Both the position numbers and the translations under genes were made by a program. DNA of 19,838 nt from the NCBI GenBank assembly GCA_050743265.1, contig JBOGEN010000210.1:1-19838 (forward strand), in the 5' to 3' direction. The notes beneath the pieces were generated by a model. It saw only the letters and a list, made by a program, of their open reading frames with translations, did not search any database and was not told where the DNA came from. Source of the stretch: JBOGEN01 sp050743265. Lineage in GTDB: Bacteria > Actinomycetota > Actinomycetes > JBOGEN01. This document shows, in pieces, positions 1 to 7,211 of this stretch (the stretch's first letter is position 1; every line of letters begins with the position of its first letter).

Positions 1-1
1 C

Positions 2-1135
2 GCGGTGGTGGCGCGGTGGCCCGCACCGGAGGGGGCGCCCACCGTCCTGCTGTACGCGCACCACGACGTGCAGCCCCCTGGCGACCCGGCGGCCTGGACC
101 ACGCCACCGTTCGAGCCGAGCGAGCGCGCCGGCCGTCTGTACGGGCGCGGCGTCACCGACGACAAGGCCGGGGTTGCCGTCCACCTCGCGGCCATGCGGG
201 CGTTCGACGGGCAGCCCCCGGTCGGCGTGACCGTCCTCGTCGAGGGCGAGGAGGAGATCGGGTCGCCGACGCTGCCCGCGTTCCTGGAGTCGTACCGCGA
301 CGTGCTCGCCGCGGACGTGATGGTGCTCGCGGACTCGGCCAACTGGGAGATCGGCACGCCCGCGCTCACCACGTCGCTGCGCGGCGGCGTCGACTGCGAG
401 GTCACTGTGGCGACGCTCCAGCGCGGCGTGCACAGCGGCATCTTCGGCGGGCCCGTTCCGGACGCGCTCACCGTGCTGTGCCGGCTGCTCGCCACGCTGC
501 ACGACGAGAAGGGCGACGTTGCCGTCGAGGGCCTCCCCACCTCGGACGTGTCTCCGGTCGAGCTCACCGAGGAGCGCTACCGCCGCGAAGCGGGCGTGCT
601 CGACGGCGTCCAGGTGATCGGCAGCGGCAGTATCGCCGAGCGCGTGTGGGGACGCCCCGCGGTGTCCGTCCTCGCCGTGGACGCCCCGCGCGTGGCGGAC
701 GCGTCCAACACCCTGGTGCCCGAGGCCCGCGCGAAGGTGAGCATGCGCCTCGCGCCCGGCAGCGACGCGGACGCCGCGCTCGACGCGCTGGTCGCCCACC
801 TGCAGCGGCACGTCCCCTGGGGCGCGCGTATCGCCGTCTCCCGCGGCTCGGCAGCGCAGCCGTTCGCCGTCGACGCCCGGGGCGAGCCGTACGACACGGC
901 CCGCCGCGCCTTCGCGGAGGCGTGGGGCTCCGAGCCCGTCGACATGGGCATCGGCGGCTCGATCCCGTTCATCGCGGCGTTCGTCGAGGCGTTCCCGAAA
1001 GCGGACATCCTGGTCACCGGGGTGGGCGACCCGGACACGCGCGCGCACGGGGTGGACGAGAGCCTGCACCTCGACGAGTTCGCCCGAGCCTGTCACGCCG
1101 AGGCGCTGTTGCTGGCGGGGCTCGCCCGGGGCTGA
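2..1135 (+). CDS. M20-family metallodipeptidase (5' truncated by window)
   Basis: Zinc-dependent M20 peptidase, probably a cytosolic dipeptidase of the ArgE/DapE/CPG2 superfamily. The frame is open to the left edge, so the true start lies outside; about 377 residues are visible against roughly 440-460 for the family, so some 70-80 N-terminal residues are missing. Visible motifs are the metal-binding HHDVQP at nt 59-76, a second metal-ligand region GRGVTDDKAG, and the catalytic/ligand acidic run EGEEEIGSP. A dimerisation-domain histidine sits in RGVHSGIFGG, and the C-terminal part has GIGGSIPF and GVDESLHLDEF, as expected near the last metal-ligand histidine. The substrate cannot be told from the sequence. 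It converges on nadA, with 67 nt between the stops. Family is seen directly; dipeptidase activity is inferred. Confidence 0.92.
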   Translation, partial: AVVARWPAPEGAPTVLLYAHHDVQPPGDPAAWTTPPFEPSERAGRLYGRGVTDDKAGVAVHLAAMRAFDGQPPVGVTVLVEGEEEIGSPTLPAFLESYRDVLAADVMVLADSANWEIGTPALTTSLRGGVDCEVTVATLQRGVHSGIFGGPVPDALTVLCRLLATLHDEKGDVAVEGLPTSDVSPVELTEERYRREAGVLDGVQVIGSGSIAERVWGRPAVSVLAVDAPRVADASNTLVPEARAKVSMRLAPGSDADAALDALVAHLQRHVPWGARIAVSRGSAAQPFAVDARGEPYDTARRAFAEAWGSEPVDMGIGGSIPFIAAFVEAFPKADILVTGVGDPDTRAHGVDESLHLDEFARACHAEALLLAGLARG

Positions 1136-1205
1136 CTCCCGGATGGCCCGCCTGGGGCTGACCTCTGGGTAGCCCACCCGGGGCCGACCCTCGGGGCCCC
1201 GACTA
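1128..1205. repeat. Degenerate 26-bp tandem repeat at the gene end
   Basis: Three head-to-tail units of 26 bp begin at 1128, 1154 and 1180, each starting GGGGCTGAC or GGGGCCGAC. Units 1 and 2 match at 19 of 26 positions by eye; unit 3 is more diverged. Unit 1 contains the stop codon of the M20 peptidase, and the array fills the gap up to the nadA stop. It looks like local duplication of a gene's 3' end rather than a mobile element. Confidence 0.5.
1179..1201. terminator. Candidate bidirectional terminator hairpin
   Basis: CGGGGCC (1179-1185) pairs perfectly with GGCCCCG (1195-1201) around a 9-nt loop. It lies between the stops of two convergent genes (M20 peptidase and nadA), where a terminator serving both strands is expected. 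There is no T-tract on either side, which is common in GC-rich actinomycetes but leaves the call weak. Confidence 0.4.
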
Positions 1206-2411
1206 CCCGACCTTGACGGGGCCCGTCCCGGGCAGCGCGAGCATGCGGTCGAGGGCCACCCGGGCCCAGCGCGCGGTCTCCTCGTCGACCTCGATGCGGT
1301 TGACGACCCGCCCGTCGACGAGGTTCTCCAAGGCCCAGACCAGGTGCGGCAGGTCGATGCGGTTCATCGTCGAGCAGAAGCAGACCGTCTTGTCGAGGAA
1401 CACGACGGTCTTGTCCGGGTGCTCGGTGGCGAGACGCTTGACGAGGTTGAGCTCGGTGCCGATCGCCCAGGACGAGCCCGACGGGGCCGCTGCCACGGTC
1501 TTGATGATGGACTCGGTCGACCCGACCAGGTCCGCCGCCGTCACCACCTCGTGCGTGCACTCGGGGTGGACGAGCACCGTCACATCGGGGATGCGCGCGC
1601 GGACGTCCTGCACGGACTCCAGCGCGAACCGTCCGTGCACCGAGCAGTGGCCGCGCCACAGGATCATCGTGGCGTCCCGCAGCTGCTGCGCGGTCAGCCC
1701 GCCGCCGGGCCGGTGCGGGTTGAACACCACGCAGTCGTCGAGGCCGAGCCCCATCTCGCGGACGGCCGTATTGCGGCCCAGGTGCTGGTCGGGCAGGAAG
1801 AGCACCTTCTCGCCCTGCGCGAGCGCCCACTCCAGGGCACGGCGCGCGTTGCTCGACGTGCACACGGTGCCGCCGTGGCGCCCGGTGAACGCCTTGATGT
1901 CGGCCGCGGAGTTCATGTACGTGACCGGCACGGTGACGTCTGCCACGCCCGCTTCGGCGAGCACGTCCCAGGCGTCCTCGACCTGGTCGATGGCGGCCAT
2001 GTCCGCCATTGAGCACCCGGCGGCGAGGTCGGGCAGCACGACCTGCTGGTGGCTCCCGGTGAGGATGTCCGCCGACTCGGCCATGAAGTGGACGCCGCAG
2101 AACACGATGTACTCGGAGTCCGGCCGGGCCGCGGCCTGCTGGGCCAGCTTGAACGAGTCACCGGTCACGTCCGCGAACGCGATGACCTCGTCCCGCTGGT
2201 AGTGGTGGCCGAGTACGAAGACGGAGTCCCCGAGGTGGTCCCTGGCCGCACGGGCGCGCGCCACGAGGTCGGGGTCGGACGCGGCGGGCAGGCCGCCCGG
2301 GCACTCGACCCCGCGCTCGCTGCCCGGGTCGGCGCCACGGCCGAGCAGCAGGAGGGCCAGGGGAGTCGGGGTGACCCCCTCGGGCAGGTCCAGGTCAGGG
2401 GTGGCACTCAC
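1203..2411 (-). CDS. nadA: Quinolinate synthase NadA
   Basis: Condenses iminoaspartate (made by NadB) with dihydroxyacetone phosphate to quinolinate in de novo NAD synthesis; cytosolic, oxygen-sensitive [4Fe-4S] enzyme. The chosen GTG start gives 402 residues and is preceded by GGAGAG six nt upstream (plus-strand 2418-2423). The reading frame stays open about 65 codons further upstream, but that extension has no family resemblance. Cluster-ligand cysteines fall at C105 (FCGVHFMAE), C184 (TVCTSSNARR) and C344 or C346 (CFCSTMNRID); the HPECTHEV substrate-site motif is also present. The length suits the longer, Bacillus/actinobacterial type. nadB and nadC, its usual partners, are not in view; they could lie elsewhere, since the gene upstream on this side is a divergent L,D-transpeptidase. 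Confidence 0.96.
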   Translation of the reverse strand: MSATPDLDLPEGVTPTPLALLLLGRGADPGSERGVECPGGLPAASDPDLVARARAARDHLGDSVFVLGHHYQRDEVIAFADVTGDSFKLAQQAAARPDSEYIVFCGVHFMAESADILTGSHQQVVLPDLAAGCSMADMAAIDQVEDAWDVLAEAGVADVTVPVTYMNSAADIKAFTGRHGGTVCTSSNARRALEWALAQGEKVLFLPDQHLGRNTAVREMGLGLDDCVVFNPHRPGGGLTAQQLRDATMILWRGHCSVHGRFALESVQDVRARIPDVTVLVHPECTHEVVTAADLVGSTESIIKTVAAAPSGSSWAIGTELNLVKRLATEHPDKTVVFLDKTVCFCSTMNRIDLPHLVWALENLVDGRVVNRIEVDEETARWARVALDRMLALPGTGPVKVG

Positions 2412-2472
2412 GGTGGTCTCTCCTCGACGGCGACGCACGACGGTGACGTCCGCGCTGAGTCCGATCCTGGCA

Positions 2473-2540
2473 CACGTGCCCACGTGCTGAATTTGGCTCC
2501 GCGGCAGCTGTGACGCAGGGCACGATGACTGGGGCACGTG
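2473..2540. promoter_or_regulatory. Three CACGTG palindromes between nadA and the L,D-transpeptidase
   Basis: The 252-nt divergent gap 2412-2663 carries CACGTG at 2473-2478, 2481-2486 and 2535-2540; the first two are 8 bp apart, so they lie nearly on one helical face. This spacing suggests a binding site for a dimeric regulator controlling nadA, the L,D-transpeptidase, or both. I cannot name the factor. No convincing -35/-10 pair was found in this gap for either gene. Confidence 0.3.
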
Positions 2541-2663
2541 GGGCTCCCCCGAATGGCGGTTGCCTGCGCCCTCTCCGCACGGCACAGTGAGTCCGCTCGG
2601 GGACATCGAAGCGTTTTGGCGTACACGTCACGTCAAGGCCCCCGTTGGGGCCAAGGGGGTGCC

Positions 2664-3368
2664 ATGTCAGAGCAGGTCGGCCATATCCCGGCTGTCGACG
2701 AGGGCCGCAGCCAGGTACCGGGGCTCGCGACGGTCGGGCTCGTCCTCGCCCTGGCCGCGTCGCTCGTCCTCGTGGCGCCGGCCTCCCCGGCGTCCGCCGG
2801 CACCACGGTGTACCGCGTGGAGAAGAAGCTCCACGAGCTGCGCTACCCGGTCGGGGCCGTCGACGGGACGCAGGACGCGCGTACCCGTCTAGGGCTCTGC
2901 GCCTGGCGCGAGACCCACGGCATGAAGATCGGTCGGCGTGCCATGACCGACCAGGACGTGGCTTCCATCCTCTCGGCTACCCGGCGGCCGTCGACGAGCC
3001 GGAGCAAGGGGATCTACGTCAACGAGACGTGCCAGATGCTCTACCAGGTCAGGGACGGCAAGTACCGCCGCATCGTCCGCGTCTCCACCGGGCGTCCCGG
3101 GTACGGCACTCCGAACGGCACCGGCGAGGTATGGCGCAAGTGGGCGGGCTGGCACGAGAGCAGCATCTACTCCGGCGGTTGGATGCTCGACTCGATCTAC
3201 TTCCGGCGCGACCGGCCGGGCATCGCCCTGCACGGCTCCAAGAGCGACTCGTACGTGAAGCCGTACCCGGCGAGCCATGGGTGCGTCCGGCTCAGGCAGT
3301 GGGCGATCCGCAAGATCTTCGACGAGACGCCGAAGGGCCACAAGGTCCGGGTCTACGGGGCCTACTGA
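2664..3368 (+). CDS. Secreted L,D-transpeptidase (YkuD domain), short form
   Basis: Cell-wall enzyme expected to form 3-3 cross-links or a related acyl transfer in peptidoglycan, acting outside the membrane. The ATG at 2664 follows an AAGGGGG ribosome site and gives 234 residues; an upstream in-frame extension is not supported. A hydrophobic segment at about residues 20-38 ends in ASPASAG, a good signal-peptidase I site near residue 45. Next comes a short region (about 49-105) resembling a peptidoglycan-binding-1 repeat (YPVGAVDGTQDARTR), then the YkuD domain. Its catalytic motif is complete: H190 in ALHGS, then SHGCVRL with H205 and nucleophile C207. It is monocistronic, with its own terminator candidate just after the stop. 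It differs from the second L,D-transpeptidase in this window, which is a lipoprotein with Ig-like domains. Confidence 0.93.
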   Translation: MSEQVGHIPAVDEGRSQVPGLATVGLVLALAASLVLVAPASPASAGTTVYRVEKKLHELRYPVGAVDGTQDARTRLGLCAWRETHGMKIGRRAMTDQDVASILSATRRPSTSRSKGIYVNETCQMLYQVRDGKYRRIVRVSTGRPGYGTPNGTGEVWRKWAGWHESSIYSGGWMLDSIYFRRDRPGIALHGSKSDSYVKPYPASHGCVRLRQWAIRKIFDETPKGHKVRVYGAY

Positions 3369-3372
3369 CCCG

Positions 3373-3394
3373 CGGCGGGCCTTCTGGCTCGCCG
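3373..3394 (+). terminator. Strong terminator-like hairpin after the short L,D-transpeptidase
   Basis: CGGCGGGCC (3373-3381) and GGCTCGCCG (3386-3394) form a 9-bp stem with a single G-T wobble and a TTCT loop, starting 5 nt after the TGA at 3366-3368. No T-tract follows. Position and stability make it the best terminator candidate in the window. The rest of the gap to 3509 holds GC-rich sequence with nothing else recognisable. Confidence 0.6.
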
Positions 3395-3509
3395 TGGACC
3401 TTCCCGGGGGGCCCGGCCCCTTGCGCGGGAGACTGCCCGGCGGGGCGGGCCGACCAGGCTGTGGGGGTCGCCGTCGGGGGGTACGCGTGGTGGCGGCAGA
3501 CTCCCGTGC

Positions 3510-4604
3510 GTGCGCGTGCTCATCGCCCCGGACAAGTTCGCCGGCACCCTGACCGCCCCCCAGGCCGCGGACGCCATCGCCGAGGGGTGGCGGCGTGTAG
3601 CCGCGGAGGACGACCTCGACCTGGCTCCGCTGTCCGACGGCGGCCCCGGGTTCGTGGACGTGATCCACGCCGCACGTCCTGGCGACCTCGTCCCGCTCAC
3701 GGTGACCGGCCCGCTCGGCGACCCGGTCCCCGCGGCGTTCCTGCTCGACGGGGACACCGCGTACCTCGAGGCCGCGCAGGCCTGCGGGCTGCACCTCGTC
3801 CTGGAGGACCGCCGCGACCCCGAGCGCATGACGACGCGGGGCGTGGGCGAGCTGCTCGCCGGTGCCGCGGACGCCGGTGCGCGGCGTCTCGTCATCGGGC
3901 TCGGCGGCAGCGCCACCAACGACGGCGGCGCGGGCATGCTGGCCGCCCTGGGCGCCACCCTGTACCCCCACCCGGCGAGTGCGCGCGACCTCGCGTACGT
4001 GGAGTCGGTCGACCTGTCCCCGGCCGCCGCGCGCCTCGCCGGGTGCGCGCTGGTCGTGGCGAGCGACGTGGACAACCCGCTGCTCGGCATCCAGGGCGCG
4101 AGCGCGGTCTTCGGTCCGCAGAAGGGTGCCGACCGCGAGCGCATCGTCCGGCTGGACGCGGCGCTGGCCCGGTGGGCCGAGGTGAGCGGCGGGGACCCGG
4201 AGGCCCCGGGTGCCGGCGCCGCGGGCGGGCTGGGTTTCGGGCTCGGACTGCTGGGTGCCACGCGGGTCCCCGGCATCGAGACCGTGCTCGACCTGACCGG
4301 GATCCCCGCCCGGGTGGCCGAGAGCGACCTCGTCCTGACCGGGGAGGGGGCCTTCGACGCCTCGTCGTTGCGGGGCAAGGTCGTCGCCGGGGTGGCCAGG
4401 AGCGCGGCCGACCGGGCCCGGCCCTGCCTGGTGCTCGCCGGGCGGGTCGACGTGGGACGCCAGCAGATTGCCGCCGCCGGCGTGAGCGCGGCGTACGCCG
4501 TGGTGGACACGGTGGCCGACCCCGCGCAGGCCCTGGACCGGCCCGACCGGCGGCTGGCGGACCTCGCCGCGGTCGTCGCCGGGCAGTGGGCCCGCCGGCT
4601 CTGA
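3510..4604 (+). CDS. Glycerate kinase (GlxK/GarK family)
   Basis: ATP-dependent phosphorylation of D-glycerate in glyoxylate/serine-derived carbon metabolism; members of this family make 2- or 3-phosphoglycerate and the sequence does not decide which. GTG 3510 gives 364 residues (family about 370-380) beginning RVLIAPDKF, matching the conserved family start; GTG 3516 is a possible alternative. Family landmarks are SDGGPGFVDV near residue 45, LGGSATNDGG at residues 131-140, and GLGFGL plus LTGEGAFDASS in the C-terminal half. There is no strong ribosome site in front. It precedes the HesB and adenosine-kinase genes, an order I recall from Mycobacterium tuberculosis Rv2205c/Rv2204c/Rv2202c. Confidence 0.93.
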   Translation: MRVLIAPDKFAGTLTAPQAADAIAEGWRRVAAEDDLDLAPLSDGGPGFVDVIHAARPGDLVPLTVTGPLGDPVPAAFLLDGDTAYLEAAQACGLHLVLEDRRDPERMTTRGVGELLAGAADAGARRLVIGLGGSATNDGGAGMLAALGATLYPHPASARDLAYVESVDLSPAAARLAGCALVVASDVDNPLLGIQGASAVFGPQKGADRERIVRLDAALARWAEVSGGDPEAPGAGAAGGLGFGLGLLGATRVPGIETVLDLTGIPARVAESDLVLTGEGAFDASSLRGKVVAGVARSAADRARPCLVLAGRVDVGRQQIAAAGVSAAYAVVDTVADPAQALDRPDRRLADLAAVVAGQWARRL

Positions 4605-4612
4605 CCCGCCGA

Positions 4613-4629
4613 GCGGCCGGCCGGGCCGC
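4613..4629 (+). terminator. Terminator-like hairpin after glycerate kinase
   Basis: GCGGCC (4613-4618) pairs with GGCCGC (4624-4629) around a GGCCG loop, 9 nt after the stop codon. Six perfect GC pairs, no T-tract. The surrounding 4605-4784 gap is unusually rich in inverted repeats. Confidence 0.35.
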
Positions 4630-4670
4630 CCTCCCGACACCCCCTCGGGGCAGGCCGGGCCGCCGTGGCC

Positions 4671-4684
4671 CCCCTCGCGAGGGG
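4671..4684. terminator. Perfect 14-bp palindrome, possible terminator or operator
   Basis: CCCCTCG followed directly by CGAGGGG is a perfect palindrome, flanked by GGCC on the left and CC on the right that could lengthen the stem with a bulge. It sits between glycerate kinase and the HesB-family gene. As RNA it would need an internal loop, so it is either a second terminator element or a DNA-level dimer site. Confidence 0.3.
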
Positions 4685-4729
4685 CCTGACCGCCCAGGAG
4701 TGTGCGAGCATGGATGGCGGAACAACCAC

Positions 4730-4752
4730 CCCGGCGCGGCTGTTGTGCCGGG
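4730..4752 (+). promoter_or_regulatory. Hairpin in the leader of the HesB-family gene
   Basis: CCCGGCGC (4730-4737) pairs with GTGCCGGG (4745-4752) as an 8-bp stem with one G-T wobble and a 7-nt loop. It ends 32 nt before the ATG at 4785. It might influence expression of the Fe-S carrier gene, or might only be chance structure in GC-rich DNA. No known riboswitch is recognised. Confidence 0.25.
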
Positions 4753-4784
4753 ATGGTCACGATCCATGCAGGAGGGGCACGCAC

Positions 4785-5135
4785 ATGACGGTCCAGGACT
4801 CGACCACGCAGAGCGGCATCATCGTCACGGACACTGCTGCGGCGAAGGTCAAGAGCCTGCTCGAGCAGGAGGGTCGCGAAGACCTCCAGCTCCGGGTCGC
4901 GGTGCAGCCCGGCGGCTGCTCCGGCCTGCGCTACCAGCTGTTCTTCGATGAGCGGGCCCTCGACGGCGATCTCGTGAAGGACTTCTCCGGGGTCAACGTC
5001 GTGGTCGACCGCATGAGCGCCCCGTACCTCTCGGGCGCCACGATCGACTTCGTCGACACCATCGAGAAGCAGGGCTTCACGATCGACAACCCCAACGCCG
5101 GGGGCTCCTGCGCCTGCGGCGACTCGTTCCACTGA
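4785..5135 (+). CDS. erpA: HesB/IscA/ErpA-family iron-sulfur cluster carrier
   Basis: A-type carrier that receives Fe-S clusters and inserts them into apo-enzymes in the cytosol. The ATG at 4785 has an excellent GGAGGGG site 7 nt upstream and gives 116 residues, the normal size. All three cluster-binding cysteines are present: C45 in GGCSGLRY and C109/C111 in the C-terminal GSCACGDSF. The GGCSG and C-x-C-GDSF forms are typical of the ErpA-like branch common in actinobacteria, but family members cannot be separated reliably by eye, so the symbol is provisional. Likely clients include NadA and QcrA in this window and other Fe-S proteins; that link is inferred. It is followed by adoK after 114 nt. 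Confidence 0.93.
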   Translation: MTVQDSTTQSGIIVTDTAAAKVKSLLEQEGREDLQLRVAVQPGGCSGLRYQLFFDERALDGDLVKDFSGVNVVVDRMSAPYLSGATIDFVDTIEKQGFTIDNPNAGGSCACGDSFH

Positions 5136-5249
5136 GCCGGAGCGGTGACCCACTGAGCCCGCTGTGACTGACGTCGGCTGACGGTCGGTCACCGTAGGTA
5201 GCCCGGTAGGCTGCGGAGCGTCCACCCGTTGCCGCACGAGGAGAACCCC

Positions 5250-6236
5250 GTGCAGATCGCTGTGACCGGCTCGATCGCGACCGATCACCTCATGACCTTC
5301 CCGGGCAAGTTCGCCGACCAGCTCCTGCCGGACCAGTTGCACCGGGTCTCACTCTCGTTCCTCGTCGAGGACCTGGAGGTCCGACGCGGCGGAATCGCCG
5401 CCAACATCGCGTTCGGGATGGGCTGCCTCGGCCTGAGTCCCGTGCTGGTCGGTGCGGTGGGCCACGACTTCGACGACTACAGGTCCTGGCTCGAGCGGCA
5501 CGGCGTGGACACGGAGAGCGTCCACTGCTCGGACAGGGCGCACACCGCACGCTTCCTGTGTACGACGGACGCGGACCACAACCAGATCGCCTCCTTCTAC
5601 CCCGGCGCGATGAGCGAGGCCAGGCAGATCGAGCTGAAGCCGATCGCCGACCGCATCGGCGGGCTCGACCTGGTCGTGGTCAGCCCGAACGACCCCGAGG
5701 CGATGCTGCGCCACACCGACGAGTGCAGGACGCGCGGCTACCGGTTCGTCGCCGACCCGTCCCAGCAGCTCGCCCGCATGGACCGCGACGAGATCCGGCT
5801 GCTCGTGGACTCGGCCGACTACCTCTTCACGAACGAGTACGAGGAGGCGCTCACCGAGCAGAAGACCGGGTGGTCCGCGTCGGAGATCCTCGACCGGGTG
5901 ACGGTGCGGGTCACCACGCTGGGGCCCAAGGGCGTCCGGCTGGAGAGCCGTGGCGAGCCCACCCTGCAGGTGGACGTCCCGCAGGAGGAGCGCCGTGCCG
6001 ACCCGACCGGGGTCGGCGACGCCTTCCGCGCCGGGTTCCTCGCCGGCCTCGCGTGGGATCTCTCGCTCGAGCGTGCCGCCCAGCTCGGCAACCTCGTCGC
6101 GACGCACGCGATCGAGACGGTGGGGACCCAGGAGTACGAGCTGTCCCGCGCAGGGTTCCTGGACCGTCTGGGCGCGGCGTACGGCGACGATGCGGCCGCC
6201 GATGTCGAGCCACACCTGCGCTGTCACCGTCCCTGA
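5250..6236 (+). CDS. adoK: Adenosine kinase, PfkB (ribokinase) family
   Basis: Phosphorylates adenosine to AMP in purine salvage; cytosolic. The GTG at 5250 is favoured by GAGGAG ending 6 nt upstream and by the protein starting at IAVTGSIATDHL, which matches, from memory, the start of M. tuberculosis AdoK (Rv2202c); a TTG seven codons earlier lacks support. It gives 328 residues. PfkB features are RRGGIAANIAFG near residue 50 (substrate glycines), SFYPGAMSEAR, and the signature DPTGVGDAF with catalytic base D257. Closeness to the mycobacterial protein extends over ADPSQQLAR, RVTTLGPKGV and ETVGTQEY, so adenosine is a better substrate guess than a sugar. The 5136-5249 gap holds a 10-bp direct repeat, CCACTGAGCC, at 5129 and 5150; no clear promoter was found. 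Confidence 0.88.
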   Translation: MQIAVTGSIATDHLMTFPGKFADQLLPDQLHRVSLSFLVEDLEVRRGGIAANIAFGMGCLGLSPVLVGAVGHDFDDYRSWLERHGVDTESVHCSDRAHTARFLCTTDADHNQIASFYPGAMSEARQIELKPIADRIGGLDLVVVSPNDPEAMLRHTDECRTRGYRFVADPSQQLARMDRDEIRLLVDSADYLFTNEYEEALTEQKTGWSASEILDRVTVRVTTLGPKGVRLESRGEPTLQVDVPQEERRADPTGVGDAFRAGFLAGLAWDLSLERAAQLGNLVATHAIETVGTQEYELSRAGFLDRLGAAYGDDAAADVEPHLRCHRP

Positions 6237-6264
6237 GTCCGCGCCCGGACGGATACTGGGCCGC

Positions 6265-7002
6265 GTGCCCCTACAGCCGCCGCCCTGCCGCTGGGTGTTC
6301 CCGCCGGTGCACTCGGCTGCCGCGGACGGCTTCCTCGCTACCGGTGCGGACCTGGAGCCGGGCACGCTGCTGGCCGCGTACGCCTCGGGCATCTTCCCGA
6401 TGCCGGTGGGCCGCCGGGGCCGGGTGGGCTGGTGGTCGCCGGATCCGCGGGGGCTGATCCCGCTCGACGGCCTGCGGGTGAACCGGTCCCTTCGTTCCGC
6501 CTGCCGGCGGTACGACATCCGCGTGGACACTGCGTTCGGTGAGGTGATCCGGCGGTGCGCCGACCCGCGGCGTCCGGGAGGTTGGATCAGCCGTGACATC
6601 GTGCGGGCGTACGACCGCCTGCACACGATGGGGTGGGCGCACAGCGTCGAGGCCTGGACCGGGGACGGGCGCCTGGCGGGCGGGCTCTACGGCGTCACCC
6701 TGGGCGGCCTGTTCGCGGGAGAGTCGATGTTCCACCGCGAGCGGGACGCCTCGAAGGTGGCCCTGGTCGGGCTCGTCGACCTGCTGCGCGCGGACAACCC
6801 GGGTGGGCGCCTCCTCGACGTGCAGTGGTGCACCGACCACCTGCGGTCGCTCGGCGCGGTCGAGATCCCGCGTGCCGAGTACGTGGCGCGGCTCGGGGTC
6901 GCCGTACGGACCGCGCTCCCGGAGGCATTCGGTCGGGGGCCCGGCGTGCCGCCGCCCCCCGGCGCGCCGCCGCTCGCTCAGCTGCCGCGTCGCACCAGGT
7001 AG
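6265..7002 (+). CDS. aat: Leucyl/phenylalanyl-tRNA--protein transferase
   Basis: Transfers Leu or Phe from aminoacyl-tRNA to N-terminal Lys/Arg of proteins, making them substrates of the ClpS/ClpAP or ClpCP N-degron pathway; cytosolic. Motifs along the 245-residue product are WVFPP near the start, GIFPMP, WWSPDPRG, GWISRDIVRAY, LAGGLYGVTLG, FAGESMFHRERDASK and CTDHLRSLG, all aligning with E. coli Aat (234 aa). GTG 6265 gives the family length; an in-frame ATG at 6202 would overlap the end of adoK by 35 nt and add non-conserved residues. Neither start has a strong ribosome site. It follows adoK by 28 nt, so co-transcription is likely. The C-terminus carries a short proline-rich extension after residue 225 and overlaps the convergent TusA-like gene by 25 nt. 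Confidence 0.95.
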   Translation: MPLQPPPCRWVFPPVHSAAADGFLATGADLEPGTLLAAYASGIFPMPVGRRGRVGWWSPDPRGLIPLDGLRVNRSLRSACRRYDIRVDTAFGEVIRRCADPRRPGGWISRDIVRAYDRLHTMGWAHSVEAWTGDGRLAGGLYGVTLGGLFAGESMFHRERDASKVALVGLVDLLRADNPGGRLLDVQWCTDHLRSLGAVEIPRAEYVARLGVAVRTALPEAFGRGPGVPPPPGAPPLAQLPRRTR

Positions 7003-7211
7003 AGCGACCCGTCGGACGCGGGCTCCTCGCCGAGGTAGGTGTGACCCCGCATCGTGCACCACGCGGGGACGTCGAGCCGTGCCGCCTCGTCGTCCGCGAG
7101 CACGCCGGCGACCTCGCCCACCGCGACCTCGCCGATCGCCTGCGCGAGCATGATCACCGGGACGGGGCAGAGCCGCCCGAGGGCGTCCACGGTGAGCACC
7201 GGCCGGGTCAC
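6978..7211 (-). CDS. TusA/SirA-like sulfur carrier protein
   Basis: Small sulfurtransferase (77 residues) predicted to accept a persulfide from a cysteine desulfurase and pass it on, for example to tRNA thiolation or a cofactor pathway. The family hallmark CPxP is C15-P-V-P in DALGRLCPVPVI; a second cysteine follows in WCTMRGHTY, and the protein has the usual TusA size. The GTG start overlaps the upstream desulfurase stop as GTGA (plus-strand 7208-7211) with a GGAGGGG site just before it, so translation of the two is probably coupled. Its last 25 nt overlap the 3' end of aat on the other strand. TusB, C, D and E partners are not seen here, so the acceptor is unknown. Confidence 0.88.
   Translation of the reverse strand: MTRPVLTVDALGRLCPVPVIMLAQAIGEVAVGEVAGVLADDEAARLDVPAWCTMRGHTYLGEEPASDGSLYLVRRGS

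Noticed and set aside
2412..2606. N-terminal extension of NadA to 467 residues
   Set aside because: Unlike any NadA region and without a ribosome site; GTG 2411 has GGAGAG at the right distance.
4665..4784. N-terminal extension of the HesB-family protein to 156 residues
   Set aside because: The extra 40 residues have no family resemblance and cross inverted repeats; ATG 4785 has an excellent ribosome site and gives the normal size.
2645..4951. 768-codon open frame on the plus strand across the L,D-transpeptidase and glycerate kinase
   Set aside because: It is a GC-driven shadow: Arg/Ala/Gly/Pro-rich with no recognisable motif, overlapping two well-supported genes in other frames.
2889..5342. 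817-codon open frame on the minus strand
   Set aside because: Antisense shadow of the L,D-transpeptidase, glycerate kinase and HesB genes; no family motif, no ribosome site, low-complexity composition.
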